In this document: positions 8,958-17,849 of the stretch, piece after piece
Layout: each line of letters starts with the position of its first letter
Position numbering within the stretch: the stretch's first letter is position 1
Origin: Aureimonas sp. AU20
Lineage (GTDB): Bacteria > Pseudomonadota > Alphaproteobacteria > Rhizobiales > Rhizobiaceae
Length of the DNA stretch: 64,000 bases
Direction of reading: 5' to 3'
Assembly (NCBI RefSeq): GCF_001442755.1
Contig: NZ_CP006368.1
Location: 310,001-374,000, forward strand
Position numbers and translations under genes: made by a program
Notes under the pieces: model-generated
The model's input: only the letters and a program-made list of their open reading frames with translations
Database searches by the model: none
Told to the model about the DNA's origin: nothing

Positions 8958-9842
8958 ATGATCCGTATCGGCGCGAACCCGATCTGCTGGAGCAATGACG
9001 ATCGGCAGGACATCGGCGGCCATATCAGCCTGGAGCAGTGCCTCGGCGAGGCGAGCGCGATCGGCATCGAGGGCATGGAACTCGGCCACAAGTTTCCGCG
9101 CGAGCCCGCCGCGCTGAAAGCCAAGCTCGCCGAATACGGCATGGATTTCGTGGGCGGCTGGTACTCGACCTTCCTACTCGACCGCGACGCCGAGGCCGAG
9201 TTCGCGGCGGCGCGCGCGCATATCGATCTCGTGAAGGGCGCGGGCACCGACATCTTCATCGTCTGCGAATGCACCCGCACCGTGCATGGCGACGAGACCA
9301 CGCCCCTTCACGCTCGCCCGGTCCTCACCGAAGAGGAATGGCAGCGCTTCCTGCCGCGCCTCACGCGATTTGCCGAGCTTCTGAAGGGCGAAGGGCTGCG
9401 CATCGCCTATCACCACCACATGGGAACGGTGATCCAGACGGGCGAGGAGATCGACCGGATGATGGCCGGCACCGGCCCGGCCTTCACGCTGCTGCTCGAC
9501 ACCGGCCACGCCACCTGGGGCGGCGCCGATCCCGCCGATCTCGCGCGTCGCTACAAGGACCGCATCGTCCATGTCCATGTGAAGGACGTGCGCCTCGACG
9601 TCGCCCGTCAGGCTGCGCAGGAAGACTGGAGCTTCCTGACCTCGGTTCTGGCCGGCGTCTACACCGTGCCGGGCGACGGGTCGGTGGACTATGTCTCGGT
9701 CTTCACAGCGCTTCCCGACTATTCCGGCTGGGTGGTGATCGAGGCCGAGCAGGACCCCGACAAGGCCCATCCCGCCACCTATGTGAAGATGGGTTACGAC
9801 AACCTGACCCGCTTCCTGGCCGAATCCGGTCTGAAGCGCTGA
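8958..9842 (+). CDS. iolE: myo-Inosose-2 dehydratase (IolE)
   Basis: 294-residue TIM-barrel protein that removes water from 2-keto-myo-inositol (scyllo-inosose) to give the trihydroxycyclohexane dione. Family features: an opening MIRIGANPICWSNDD, a conserved IGIEGMELGHKFP near residue 40, the metal region IAYHHHMGTVIQTGEEID, LLLDTGHATWGGADP and VHVHVKDVR, and a C-terminal VVIEAEQDP. Length and motifs match IolE closely. A strong AAGGAGG precedes the ATG. The gene lies 89 bp after iolC and 11 bp before iolB. In related operons iolD commonly lies between iolC and iolE; here it does not. Confidence 0.94.
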   Translation: MIRIGANPICWSNDDRQDIGGHISLEQCLGEASAIGIEGMELGHKFPREPAALKAKLAEYGMDFVGGWYSTFLLDRDAEAEFAAARAHIDLVKGAGTDIFIVCECTRTVHGDETTPLHARPVLTEEEWQRFLPRLTRFAELLKGEGLRIAYHHHMGTVIQTGEEIDRMMAGTGPAFTLLLDTGHATWGGADPADLARRYKDRIVHVHVKDVRLDVARQAAQEDWSFLTSVLAGVYTVPGDGSVDYVSVFTALPDYSGWVVIEAEQDPDKAHPATYVKMGYDNLTRFLAESGLKR

Positions 9843-9853
9843 AGGAGCGAGCC

Positions 9854-10666
9854 ATGTCCAAGCTTCTGGTCAAACCCTCCGGCACGGCGGGCCGGGTCGT
9901 CGACGTCACGCCCGAAAGCGCCGGCTGGACCTATGTCGGCTTCACGCTCCACAAGCTGAAGCCCGGCGAGAGCGTTTCGGGCGGCGAGGCCGGGCGCGAG
10001 AGCTGCCTCGTGCTCGTCTCTGGCAAGGCCACGATCTCGGCGGGCGAAACCGATTTTGGCAGCGTCGGTCGTCGCATGTCGCCCTTCGACGGCAAGCCCT
10101 CCTCGGTCTATGTGCCCGCCGGTATGGAGTGGCGCGTCACGGCCGAGACCGATCTGGAACTCGCCGTCTGCACCGCCCCCGGCACGGCCGGCGCCCGCCC
10201 GCCGCGGCTGATCGGCGAGGACGACAACACGCAGGAGGTGCGCGGGCGCGGCAACAATGTGCGCCACGTCACCAACATCCTGCCCGAAACGGCCGAGGCC
10301 GACGGGCTCTTGGTGGTGGAGGTCGTCACGCCTGCCGGCAACACGTCGAGCTATCCCCCGCACAAGCACGATGCCGACGACCTGCCGCGCGAATCCTCGC
10401 TGGAGGAGACCTATTACCACCGCCTCAACCCGCCCCAGGGCTTCGCCTTCCAGCGCGTCTACACCGACGCCGATGCGTCCGGCCGGCGCGAGCTGGACGA
10501 GGCCATGGCGGTGGAGGATGGCGACGTGACGCTGGTGCCCAAGGGCTATCACCCCTGCGCAACCATCCACGGCTACGACCTCTACTATCTCAACGTCATG
10601 GCCGGACCCAAGCGCACCTGGCGCTTCCACAACGCGCCCGAACACGAGTGGCTGTTGAAGCCCTGA
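9854..10666 (+). CDS. iolB: 5-Deoxy-glucuronate isomerase (IolB)
   Basis: 270-residue bicupin. IolB isomerises 5-deoxy-D-glucuronate to 5-dehydro-2-deoxy-D-gluconate, the substrate of IolC. The C-terminal cupin carries the metal-binding motif around SSYPPHKHDADD and LEETYYHRLNPPQGFAFQRV, with a later His in PKGYHPCATIHGYDLYYLN. The N-terminal cupin is VGFTLHKLKPGESVSGGEAG. The ATG has AAGGAGCGAGCC upstream and lies 11 bp after iolE. It is the last gene of the operon and is followed immediately by a strong terminator. Confidence 0.94.
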   Translation: MSKLLVKPSGTAGRVVDVTPESAGWTYVGFTLHKLKPGESVSGGEAGRESCLVLVSGKATISAGETDFGSVGRRMSPFDGKPSSVYVPAGMEWRVTAETDLELAVCTAPGTAGARPPRLIGEDDNTQEVRGRGNNVRHVTNILPETAEADGLLVVEVVTPAGNTSSYPPHKHDADDLPRESSLEETYYHRLNPPQGFAFQRVYTDADASGRRELDEAMAVEDGDVTLVPKGYHPCATIHGYDLYYLNVMAGPKRTWRFHNAPEHEWLLKP

Positions 10667-10673
10667 GCCTGCG

Positions 10674-10704
10674 GCGGAGGGGCGCGATGCGCCTCTCCGC
10701 TTTC
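10674..10704 (+). terminator. Rho-independent terminator of the iolCEB operon
   Basis: A 12-bp stem with one G-U pair (10674-10685 with 10689-10700) closes a 3-base loop GAT and is followed by TTT. It begins seven bases after the iolB stop. Confidence 0.75.
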
Positions 10705-11126
10705 CCGTCGCCAGCGGTCTTGCGGCCTTCGGCTCCCAAGCGGCCCGGTTGCCGGTAAAACTTCTGCCCTTCCTCGGCGCTCTCTCGCTCCGTGAAGTGT
10801 CCGTATTGGAATGTGATGATCCGCCAACCGGGCTCGCCCCGAACGGCGTCTGCCCCTAAGCCCTTGTGGCGCCGCCCGCCCCGCGATGTCCGCCGGATGC
10901 ATGGGCTTGCCCCGCCCGCCCGGCTCCCCGTGCAGGCGTTCAAAATCGCTTGACCTCGCCCCGCCGAAGAGAGATGGGTCCTCCGCCCAGCCGTCCATTC
11001 TCGACCGGCGCGCCGACGGAAATCGGGAGAGCTTCGTAAGATTGCCTTGGTTGCCATGGAATGTCGCTCCCGGCGAGCGCTCCAGCCAAAAGCACCGCGA
11101 TGCCACCCCCCTCTCCGTCCTGATCA
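10705..11126. other. Non-coding stretch upstream of the Pls/PosA locus
   Basis: About 420 bp between the iolB terminator and the NRPS gene. I see no conserved reading frame, tRNA or clear sigma-70 promoter, although the promoter of the NRPS operon should lie here. A GGAATGTGATGATCC string near 10808 loosely recalls the IolR half-site but lacks the second arm. Confidence 0.5.
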
Positions 11127-14100
11127 GTGACGAGACCTGCGAAATATTCGATGCAAAGATTCGAGACCGACTTGGCGAATTTCGCCGGCGAACGCTATGC
11201 CGAAACGCCCGCCGCTCCGGCGGGCTCGATCCTGATCGGCGCCCCGTTCCCAACCGGCGCCGAGGTGGACGGGCGCCTCGACACGTTCTTCGCGCGACAG
11301 GCCGCGCGCTTCGGCTCGGCGCCCGCCGTCGTGTCGGAGGGCCGCACCTGGTCCTATGCCGAGATCGACGCGCGCGCCAACCAGATGGCCCGCGTCCTGG
11401 CCGCCCGGGGCGTGGCGCCGGGCGGCCGGGTCGGACTTCTGCTCGACCGTTCGGCCATGACCTATGTCGCGATCCTGGCGGTGATGAAGGCCGGCGCCGT
11501 GTTCGTGCCGCTCGCCACCGCCTTCCCGCCCGAACGCATGGCGCTGATCGTTGAGGACGCGGCGATCCGGCTGATCGTCACGGTGTCTGACTACGCGGCC
11601 ATCGTGCGCCAGCTGCCCGTCACGCCCTTCCTGCTGGGCGAGAGCGAAGGGGAGATCGCCGCGCAAGACCCCGCGCCCCTGGCGCTTGGGTCCTTGAGCG
11701 ACGACAGCTGCTATATTCTCTACACGTCCGGCACCACGGGCAAGCCCAAGGGCGTGGTGATCCGGCACCCCAGCATTCGCAATTTCGTCGAGGTCGCTGC
11801 CTCCGCCTATGGCTACCGGCCGGGCGACCGCGTCTATCAGGGCATGACCATCGCCTTCGACTTCTCGACCGAGGAGATCTGGGTGCCGCTCAGCGCCGGG
11901 GCGACGATCTATCCCGCGCCGGGCAAGCTGACCTTGGTCGGCGAGGAACTGTCCGAGTTCCTGCGCGCCCATGACATCACCTGCATGGCCTGCAGCCCGA
12001 CGCTGCTCTCCTCCATCGAGAGCGAAGTGCCGAGCCTGCGCCTGCTTCTGGTGGGCGGCGAGGCCTGCCCGCAGAACCTCGTGCAGCGCTGGGAGAAGCC
12101 CGGCCGCGAGATCCTCAACACCTACGGGCCGACCGAGGCGACCGTCACCGCGACCATGGCGCGGCTGCGCTCCGACCGGCCGGTGACGATCGGCGCGCCG
12201 CTGCCGACCTACACGATCGTGCTTCTGGACCCGGAGGCGCCCAAGCTCGCGGCGCCCGGCGAGATGGGCGAGATCGGCATCGCCGGCATCGGCTTGGCCG
12301 CCGGCTATCTCAACCGGGCGGACCTCACGGACGAGAAGTTCATCCCCGATTTCCTGGGGCTGGCCGACAATCCCTCGCGGCGGATCTACCGCACGGGCGA
12401 TCTCGGTCGCATCAGCCCGGAGGGCGAGATCGAGTATCACGGACGGATCGACACGCAGGTGAAGATCCGGGGCTATCGCATCGAGCTCGGCGAGATCGAG
12501 GCCGTGCTGCTCGACCAGCCCGATATCGCCCAGGCCGCCGTTACCGCGATCGAACTGCAGCCCGGCCGAACAGAGCTCGTCGCCTATTACGCGCCGAAAG
12601 CCGGCTCCTGCTCGCTGGCCAAGGGGGAGCTTTCGGCCGAGCTGAAGCGCCGCCTGCCCGACTATATGGTGCCGACCTATCTGGAGGAGCTGGCGGCGCT
12701 GCCGATGACGGTCGCCAACAAGGTGGACCTTCGCCAGCTGCCCAAGCCCCGGGCCGGCGCGCTCGCTTCCGACCGGCCGGTGACGCCGCCGCGCAACGAC
12801 GACGAGCGCTTCCTGGTGGACACCGCCAAGACCATTCTCGGCCTGGAGGAAATCTCGGTCGAGGATCATTTCTTCGACGATCTCGGCGCCAATTCGTTGC
12901 TTATGGCGCGCTTCTGCGCCCGCGTGCGCGCCAAGCCCGCCTGGGCCACCACCTCGATGCGCGACATATATCTCTACCCAACGGTCGCCCGTCTGGCGGA
13001 GCATCTGCGCACACCCGAGGACATGGTCGAGGCGACGCGCGAGCCCGTGCTCACCCACCGCGCCTCGGACTTCGCCTATTGGACCTGCGGCGGCGCGCAG
13101 CTTCTGTTCTACGCGATCTACGGCTATTTCGGCCTGTGGGTCTTCGATCGCGGGCTGGACTGGGTCTATGTCGCGCTTGACCAGCCGGTTCAGCTGTATC
13201 TGCGATGCGTCGCGCTTTCGGCCGGCCTGTTCTTCGGCATGTCGGGCCTTGCGGTCGCCACCAAATGGCTGCTGATCGGGCGCTGGAAGCCGGAGGCCTT
13301 CCCGATCTGGAGCCTTCGCTACTACCGCTTCTGGGTGGTTCAGACGCTGATCCGCACCGCGCCGGTCGTCCTGTTCCGGGGCAGCCCGCTCTACAGCCTC
13401 TATCTCAAGCTGCTCGGCGCGCGCATCGGCCACAATACGATCGTGGAATGCCGCACGATCCCGGTCTGCACGGACCTCATCGTCATCGGTGACAATGCGA
13501 TCCTGCGCAAGGAATCGGTGATCTTGGGCTACCACGCCCGCGCCGGCTACATCCACACCGGCCCGGTCGAGGTGGGCGACGGCGCCTTCGTCGGCGTCGG
13601 CTGCGTGCTCGACATCGACACGCGGATCGGCAAGGGCTCGCAGCTCGGCCATTCCTCCTCGCTCCAGCGCGGCCAGACCATCCCCAATGGCGAGCACTGG
13701 CACGGCTCGCCCGCCGTGCCGACGACGGCCGACTATTGCAAGGTGCGCGGCCGGTCCCTTTCGGAGATCAGGCGCATCCTGTTCGAGGTGGTGCAGCTCG
13801 TCGGGCTGTTCGCCATCGTCACGCCCTTCCCGCTTCTGTTCCACTCCTATTGGCAGAATGTCAGCGACGACTATCAGGAGACGATCGGCATCGTCGCCAT
13901 CGGCACGACGGTGACGCTGCTCGGCACGCTCGCCGTCTCGCTGGCCGCCGCCCTCCTGCTGCCGCGCATCGCCAAGCTAGTGCTGAAGCCGGGGCGGACC
14001 TACACGCTCTACGGCTTCCACTATCTCGTGCAGAACGCCGTGGAGTTCTGCACCAACTCGCGCCTGCTCAACCTTCTGTTCGGCGACAGTTCGGCCGCCG

Positions 14101-15212
14101 TCCACTACATCCGGGCCCTCGGCTGGAAGCTCAATTCCGTCACCCAGACCGGCTCGAACTTCGGCAGCAATCAGAGCCAGGAGAACCCGCTTCTCTGCGA
14201 GATCGGCAGCCAGACCATGGTGTCGGACGGCTTGTTCATGATCAACATGCACAAGTCCGCCTCCTCGTTCCGGCTGCACCACACCAAGGTCGGAGAGCGC
14301 AACTACTTCGGCAACAACATCTATTTCCCACCCGATAGCCGAACCGGGGCGAACTGCCTGCTCGGCACCAAGGTCATGGTGCCGATCGACGGTCCGGTGC
14401 GCGAGAATGTCGGCCTGCTCGGCTCGCCGCCCTTCGAGATCCCGCGCATGGTAAGCCGCGACAAGGAGCTGATCGCCGGCGTCAGCGAAAGCGACCGCCG
14501 CCTGCGGGTGCGGGAAAAGAACCGCCACAACGCGCTGACGGCCCTGTTCTTCCTGGCCACCCAATGGCTGGAGCTGTTCATCGCGCTGGTGATCGCCGAC
14601 CGGGCCTTGAACTATTACGACGAATGGGGTGCGACGGCGCTCTTCCTGGGTGCCCTGCTCGTCATGGTGATCGAGGTGCCTCTGCATGTCTTCATCGAGC
14701 GGGCGAGCCTGGGCTTCGGTCTCCTCAAGCCGCGCATGACGACGATCTACGACCGATCCTTCTGGCGCCACGAGCGGCACTGGAAGCTGTCGGACTCGCC
14801 GATCATCAACCTCTTCCCCGGCACGCCCTTCCGGCCGCTGATGCTGAAGCTTCTGGGTTGCGAGGTCGGCCGGCGGGTCTATGACGCCGGCGCCAACCTC
14901 ACCGAGCGTTCGCTGGTGTCGATCGGCGACGACGCGACGCTGAACGAGCGCTGCGTCATCCAGGCCCACTCGCTGGAGGAAGGCGCCTTCAAGTCCGACG
15001 CCATCCGCATCGGCAACGGCTGCACGCTCGGCCCGGCCGCCTTCGTCCATTACGGCGTGGTGATGGGCGACGAGTCGATGGTGGACACCGACTCCTTCGT
15101 CATGAAGGGCGAGGTGCTCGAACCCGGCTCGATCTGGCGCGGCAACCCGGCCAAGCTCCACCGCTTCGCCGCCCCGGTGCGCAGCCGCGGCACGAGGCAG
15201 GCGGCGCTTTGA
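11127..15212 (+). CDS. Pls/PosA-family membrane-bound non-ribosomal peptide synthetase (amino-acid homopolymer synthetase)
   Basis: 1361 residues, close to the roughly 1320 of the epsilon-poly-L-lysine synthetase Pls, with the same order. The adenylation domain spans about 50-550: YTSGTTGKPKG near 200, NTYGPTEATVTATMA near 330, YRTGDLG near 420, and a Lys in TVANKVDLRQLPKP. A carrier domain follows, with the phosphopantetheine Ser at about 590 (DDLGANSLLMARF). Then come three pairs of membrane helices (about 650-715, 885-950, 1138-1200), each followed by a left-handed beta-helix (LbH) domain (about 760-870, 1010-1110, 1230-1345). Manual alignment to GrsA-A gives a specificity code of roughly D-F-E-A-L-G-T-V-T-K; the acidic third position would suit a basic side chain. 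The GTG start is weak; ATG 11151 is an alternative. The product is inferred to be an isopeptide-linked homopolymer of a di-functional amino acid. Confidence 0.88.
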   Translation: MTRPAKYSMQRFETDLANFAGERYAETPAAPAGSILIGAPFPTGAEVDGRLDTFFARQAARFGSAPAVVSEGRTWSYAEIDARANQMARVLAARGVAPGGRVGLLLDRSAMTYVAILAVMKAGAVFVPLATAFPPERMALIVEDAAIRLIVTVSDYAAIVRQLPVTPFLLGESEGEIAAQDPAPLALGSLSDDSCYILYTSGTTGKPKGVVIRHPSIRNFVEVAASAYGYRPGDRVYQGMTIAFDFSTEEIWVPLSAGATIYPAPGKLTLVGEELSEFLRAHDITCMACSPTLLSSIESEVPSLRLLLVGGEACPQNLVQRWEKPGREILNTYGPTEATVTATMARLRSDRPVTIGAPLPTYTIVLLDPEAPKLAAPGEMGEIGIAGIGLAAGYLNRADLTDEKFIPDFLGLADNPSRRIYRTGDLGRISPEGEIEYHGRIDTQVKIRGYRIELGEIEAVLLDQPDIAQAAVTAIELQPGRTELVAYYAPKAGSCSLAKGELSAELKRRLPDYMVPTYLEELAALPMTVANKVDLRQLPKPRAGALASDRPVTPPRNDDERFLVDTAKTILGLEEISVEDHFFDDLGANSLLMARFCARVRAKPAWATTSMRDIYLYPTVARLAEHLRTPEDMVEATREPVLTHRASDFAYWTCGGAQLLFYAIYGYFGLWVFDRGLDWVYVALDQPVQLYLRCVALSAGLFFGMSGLAVATKWLLIGRWKPEAFPIWSLRYYRFWVVQTLIRTAPVVLFRGSPLYSLYLKLLGARIGHNTIVECRTIPVCTDLIVIGDNAILRKESVILGYHARAGYIHTGPVEVGDGAFVGVGCVLDIDTRIGKGSQLGHSSSLQRGQTIPNGEHWHGSPAVPTTADYCKVRGRSLSEIRRILFEVVQLVGLFAIVTPFPLLFHSYWQNVSDDYQETIGIVAIGTTVTLLGTLAVSLAAALLLPRIAKLVLKPGRTYTLYGFHYLVQNAVEFCTNSRLLNLLFGDSSAAVHYIRALGWKLNSVTQTGSNFGSNQSQENPLLCEIGSQTMVSDGLFMINMHKSASSFRLHHTKVGERNYFGNNIYFPPDSRTGANCLLGTKVMVPIDGPVRENVGLLGSPPFEIPRMVSRDKELIAGVSESDRRLRVREKNRHNALTALFFLATQWLELFIALVIADRALNYYDEWGATALFLGALLVMVIEVPLHVFIERASLGFGLLKPRMTTIYDRSFWRHERHWKLSDSPIINLFPGTPFRPLMLKLLGCEVGRRVYDAGANLTERSLVSIGDDATLNERCVIQAHSLEEGAFKSDAIRIGNGCTLGPAAFVHYGVVMGDESMVDTDSFVMKGEVLEPGSIWRGNPAKLHRFAAPVRSRGTRQAAL

Positions 15213-15694
15213 GCACGGCCTCCCCTATCGCCGCGATCCGCCTCGCGCCCGTTGCGCCGGCGGATCGCGATCGGCTGGCAGCGCTCGCCGTGGCGCCGGA
15301 TCAGGCCGGTTTCGTCGCCAGCAACGCCGCCTCGCTGGAGGAGGCCGACGAGGACCCGGACGCCCGCCCGCGCGCGCTCTGGTTGAGCGACGGGCCGGGC
15401 TCGGCCGAGCGGCTGGTCGGTTTTCTCATGTACGAAGCGCCCTCCGGCGATACCGAAGCGCGCATCTATCGGCTGATGATCGACCGCGCCGAGCAGGGAC
15501 GAGGCCTCGGCAAGGCCGCCCTCCAGGCCGTGCTCGGCGAAATCCGCGCCCTGGCGCACATCCAGGAAATCTCGATCTGCTACGACCCCGGCAATGCGGC
15601 AGCGCGGCACATGTATGGGCAGGCCGGCTTCGTCGAGGAAGGCTTGGACGAGGACGGCGAGATGATCGCCCGGCTCCTCTGGCCCAAAATCTGA
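15209..15694 (+). CDS. GNAT-family N-acetyltransferase in the Pls operon
   Basis: 161 residues. The acetyl-CoA pyrophosphate loop is visible in RLMIDRAEQGRGLGKAALQA (Q/RxxGxG/A), followed by the beta5/alpha4 region YDPGNAAARHMYGQAGFVEEG. The overall look is that of diamine/spermidine acetyltransferases (BltD/SpeG-like). A TTG start overlaps the Pls stop by 4 bp, so the two are translationally coupled. Acetylating the monomer, the polymer end or the free polycation are all plausible roles; the sequence does not decide. Confidence 0.82.
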   Translation: MSTASPIAAIRLAPVAPADRDRLAALAVAPDQAGFVASNAASLEEADEDPDARPRALWLSDGPGSAERLVGFLMYEAPSGDTEARIYRLMIDRAEQGRGLGKAALQAVLGEIRALAHIQEISICYDPGNAAARHMYGQAGFVEEGLDEDGEMIARLLWPKI

Positions 15695-15695
15695 C

Positions 15696-16349
15696 GTGAG
15701 CGCCGGGCCGGGCGCGTTCCCCACTCCCGACGAGGCAGCGCTCCAGGCGGCGCTCGACCATCTCGCCCCGCCCGGCATTCGCATTGCCTGCCGCGCGCTG
15801 CGCGCGGGAGACGCGGCGCATCTCCTGCCCGAAGAGGCCGGCTCGATCACCGCCAGACATCCCGCTCGTCGGGATGCGAGCGTCGCGGCGCGCTGGGCGG
15901 CGCGGCAGTTGCTGAAGGCGCATGGGCTGGGCGAAGCCGCCATTCCCCGCGCGCCCTCCGGCGCGCCGATCTGGCCCGCCGGGCTGACGGGCTCGCTCGC
16001 CCATGACGAGACGATGGCCGTGGCGGCGCTCGGCCGGATCGATGTCATGGGCTCGCTCGGTGTCGATGTCGAGCCGCCCGAGCCCTTATCGCCCGATCTG
16101 CTTCCGCTCGTCGTGACGGCAGCAGATCGGCTTCCCGAACCCTCCGACCTCTTGGCGGCGCGCCTCGTGTTCTGCGCCAAGGAAGCCGTCTACAAAGCCG
16201 TCTATCCTCTGGACGGGCAGATCCTCGACTATGGCGACATCGCCGTCGATCTCCCGCTCCGGCGCGCCACGACCCGCTCCGGCCGCCAGCTCCGGCTGTT
16301 TATCTGCACGGTGCCGCGCCTCGTAGTGCTGGCCGTGATGGAGGTCTGA
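15696..16349 (+). CDS. 4'-Phosphopantetheinyl transferase (Sfp/EntD superfamily)
   Basis: 217 residues with the Sfp-type motifs in order: ASVAARWAARQLLKAHGL (about 65-82), IWPAGLTGSLAHDETMAVAA (about 87-107), the Mg-binding GVDVE (about 120), and FCAKEAVYKAVYPLDGQILD (about 155-175, the WxxKEA-type motif). It transfers the phosphopantetheine arm of CoA to a carrier Ser, here presumably Ser590 of the Pls-like synthetase. The GTG start lies one base after the stop of the acetyltransferase, so the three genes form one operon. It converges on the M81 gene with a 15-bp gap. Confidence 0.9.
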   Translation: MSAGPGAFPTPDEAALQAALDHLAPPGIRIACRALRAGDAAHLLPEEAGSITARHPARRDASVAARWAARQLLKAHGLGEAAIPRAPSGAPIWPAGLTGSLAHDETMAVAALGRIDVMGSLGVDVEPPEPLSPDLLPLVVTAADRLPEPSDLLAARLVFCAKEAVYKAVYPLDGQILDYGDIAVDLPLRRATTRSGRQLRLFICTVPRLVVLAVMEV

Positions 16350-16364
16350 CCCGCGCGTCCCCTG

Positions 16365-17849
16365 TCAGCCGTCGAGGCCAAGTGGGTCCTTCGCGCGGGG
16401 CCAGAGCTGAAGGCTGGCCTTGCGGTAGGGCGTCGTGGCGGGGTCGGTCGGGTAGGAGGTTGGCGAGGCGACATAGACGATCTCGCTCGCCACCGGCTGG
16501 AAACCGGCGTGGAAATGGTTTGTGGACTTCACCAGAAGCAGGTCCTTGGCGGCGAAGTCGACGCCCATATTGCTGAAGATGTCGGGCTCGTAGGTCTGCG
16601 TCCGGCTGGTGATGAGGATCACGTCGATCTCGGTTCCGATCAGGCGGATCGTGGCGGCGCGGCCGAGCGTGACGCGGCTGTTGCGAAAGCTCTGCCAGCC
16701 GCTTTCCTCGACGCGGAGGACACGCACCCGCGCGTCGAGCGGCTGGCCGCCATGCGGGCCGGACTTGCCGCCGAAGCGCAGGTCGATCTCCGCCCCCTCG
16801 CCCGCCGCGTGGCAGAAGGACACGGCGATCGGGTCCCAGATCGTGGCCAGCGCCACCTTGCCCGCATCGCCCCGCTCCAAAATGCGGCGCAGGACATGCG
16901 TCGCGTCGCCCGCGACGCCGCCGCCGGGATTGTCCCAGATATCGGCGACCACCACGGGCTTCTCGGGATGCGCGACGCGGATCGCCCCCGCATGGTCGAG
17001 GCCGGCTTCGGTGTCGAGGATCGGCATCGCCGTGGTGCCGCGAAGCGCATAGAGCTCGCGCCCCAGCCGCTCCGCTAGCGCCTCGCCTTTGGCCTTGTCG
17101 CCGTCGGTGACAACCACGATCCTTGTGCCCATCTCCGGCACGTCGCCCGCCATGAAACCGTGGATCACCGAGACGGCGAGAATGCCGTCCCGCCCTTCCA
17201 TCGCCTTCAACCGGTCCACGAAGCCGCGCATTGGTTCGCGGCTCGTCGGATAGATTGAGATCATGCGGCAGTCGAAGGTGGAGATCACGGGTTTGATCTC
17301 GCCCCGGATCGTGCGCAGGGCGAGATCCACCACCAGCTCGCCACGCTCCTCGAAATCGGTGTGGGGGAATTCGAGGAAGGCGGCGAGGAGATCGAGCTGC
17401 CGGACCCGAAGTGGCGTCAGGTGCGAATGCGGATCGAACTCGGCGGCGACGGTGACGTCCGGCCCGACCAGGGCGCGCACGCGTTCGAGAAAATCCCCCT
17501 CCGGGTCGTCATAGCCCTGCGCCACCATGGCGCCGTGCAGTCCAAGGACGACGCCGTCCACCGGCAACGCGGCCTGGAGCTCGGCCAGGATCGTGTCGCG
17601 CAGGTGCTCGTAGGTCTGGCGCTGGATCAGCCCGGCGGGCTCGGCCCAGCAGGACGTGCCCTCGATCACGGTGAAGCCCTCCGCCCGGCCGCGCCGACGC
17701 AGGATCGGCACGGGCGAGGAGCACAGCGTCGGCGTGTCGGGATGCTCGCCCGGCCCGGCATAGAAGGCCGCCTTGAACGCATGGAGATCGGTCGGGACCG
17801 GCGAGAACGTGTTGGTTTCCGTGGCGAGCGAGGCGGTGAAGATGCGCAT
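16365..17849 (-). CDS. M81-family metallopeptidase (MlrC / microcystin-LR degradation protein-like)
   Basis: 494 residues, the usual length of MlrC-type proteins. The N-terminal MRIFTASLATETNTFSPVPT is the family signature (ATETNTFSP). VLGLHGAMVAQGYDDPEGDF, AEFDPHSHLT and FPHTDFEERGE carry probable metal ligands, and the C-terminal domain includes VADIWDNPGGGVAGDATH and VKSTNHFHAGFQPVASEIVY. MlrC hydrolyses small peptides in the microcystinase pathway; most homologues have unknown substrates. It converges on the Pls operon and faces away from the XRE regulator. A link with polymer turnover is only a guess. Confidence 0.85.
   Translation of the reverse strand: MRIFTASLATETNTFSPVPTDLHAFKAAFYAGPGEHPDTPTLCSSPVPILRRRGRAEGFTVIEGTSCWAEPAGLIQRQTYEHLRDTILAELQAALPVDGVVLGLHGAMVAQGYDDPEGDFLERVRALVGPDVTVAAEFDPHSHLTPLRVRQLDLLAAFLEFPHTDFEERGELVVDLALRTIRGEIKPVISTFDCRMISIYPTSREPMRGFVDRLKAMEGRDGILAVSVIHGFMAGDVPEMGTRIVVVTDGDKAKGEALAERLGRELYALRGTTAMPILDTEAGLDHAGAIRVAHPEKPVVVADIWDNPGGGVAGDATHVLRRILERGDAGKVALATIWDPIAVSFCHAAGEGAEIDLRFGGKSGPHGGQPLDARVRVLRVEESGWQSFRNSRVTLGRAATIRLIGTEIDVILITSRTQTYEPDIFSNMGVDFAAKDLLLVKSTNHFHAGFQPVASEIVYVASPTSYPTDPATTPYRKASLQLWPRAKDPLGLDG

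Noticed and set aside
10808..10822. A third IolR operator downstream of iolB
   Set aside because: GGAATGTG is present but the TTCC arm is missing, and the site lies after the terminator.
11124..13844. A 906-codon open frame on the minus strand opposite the NRPS gene
   Set aside because: Composition is the His/Arg/Asp-rich mirror image typical of antisense frames in GC-rich genes, while the plus frame has clear adenylation-domain motifs.
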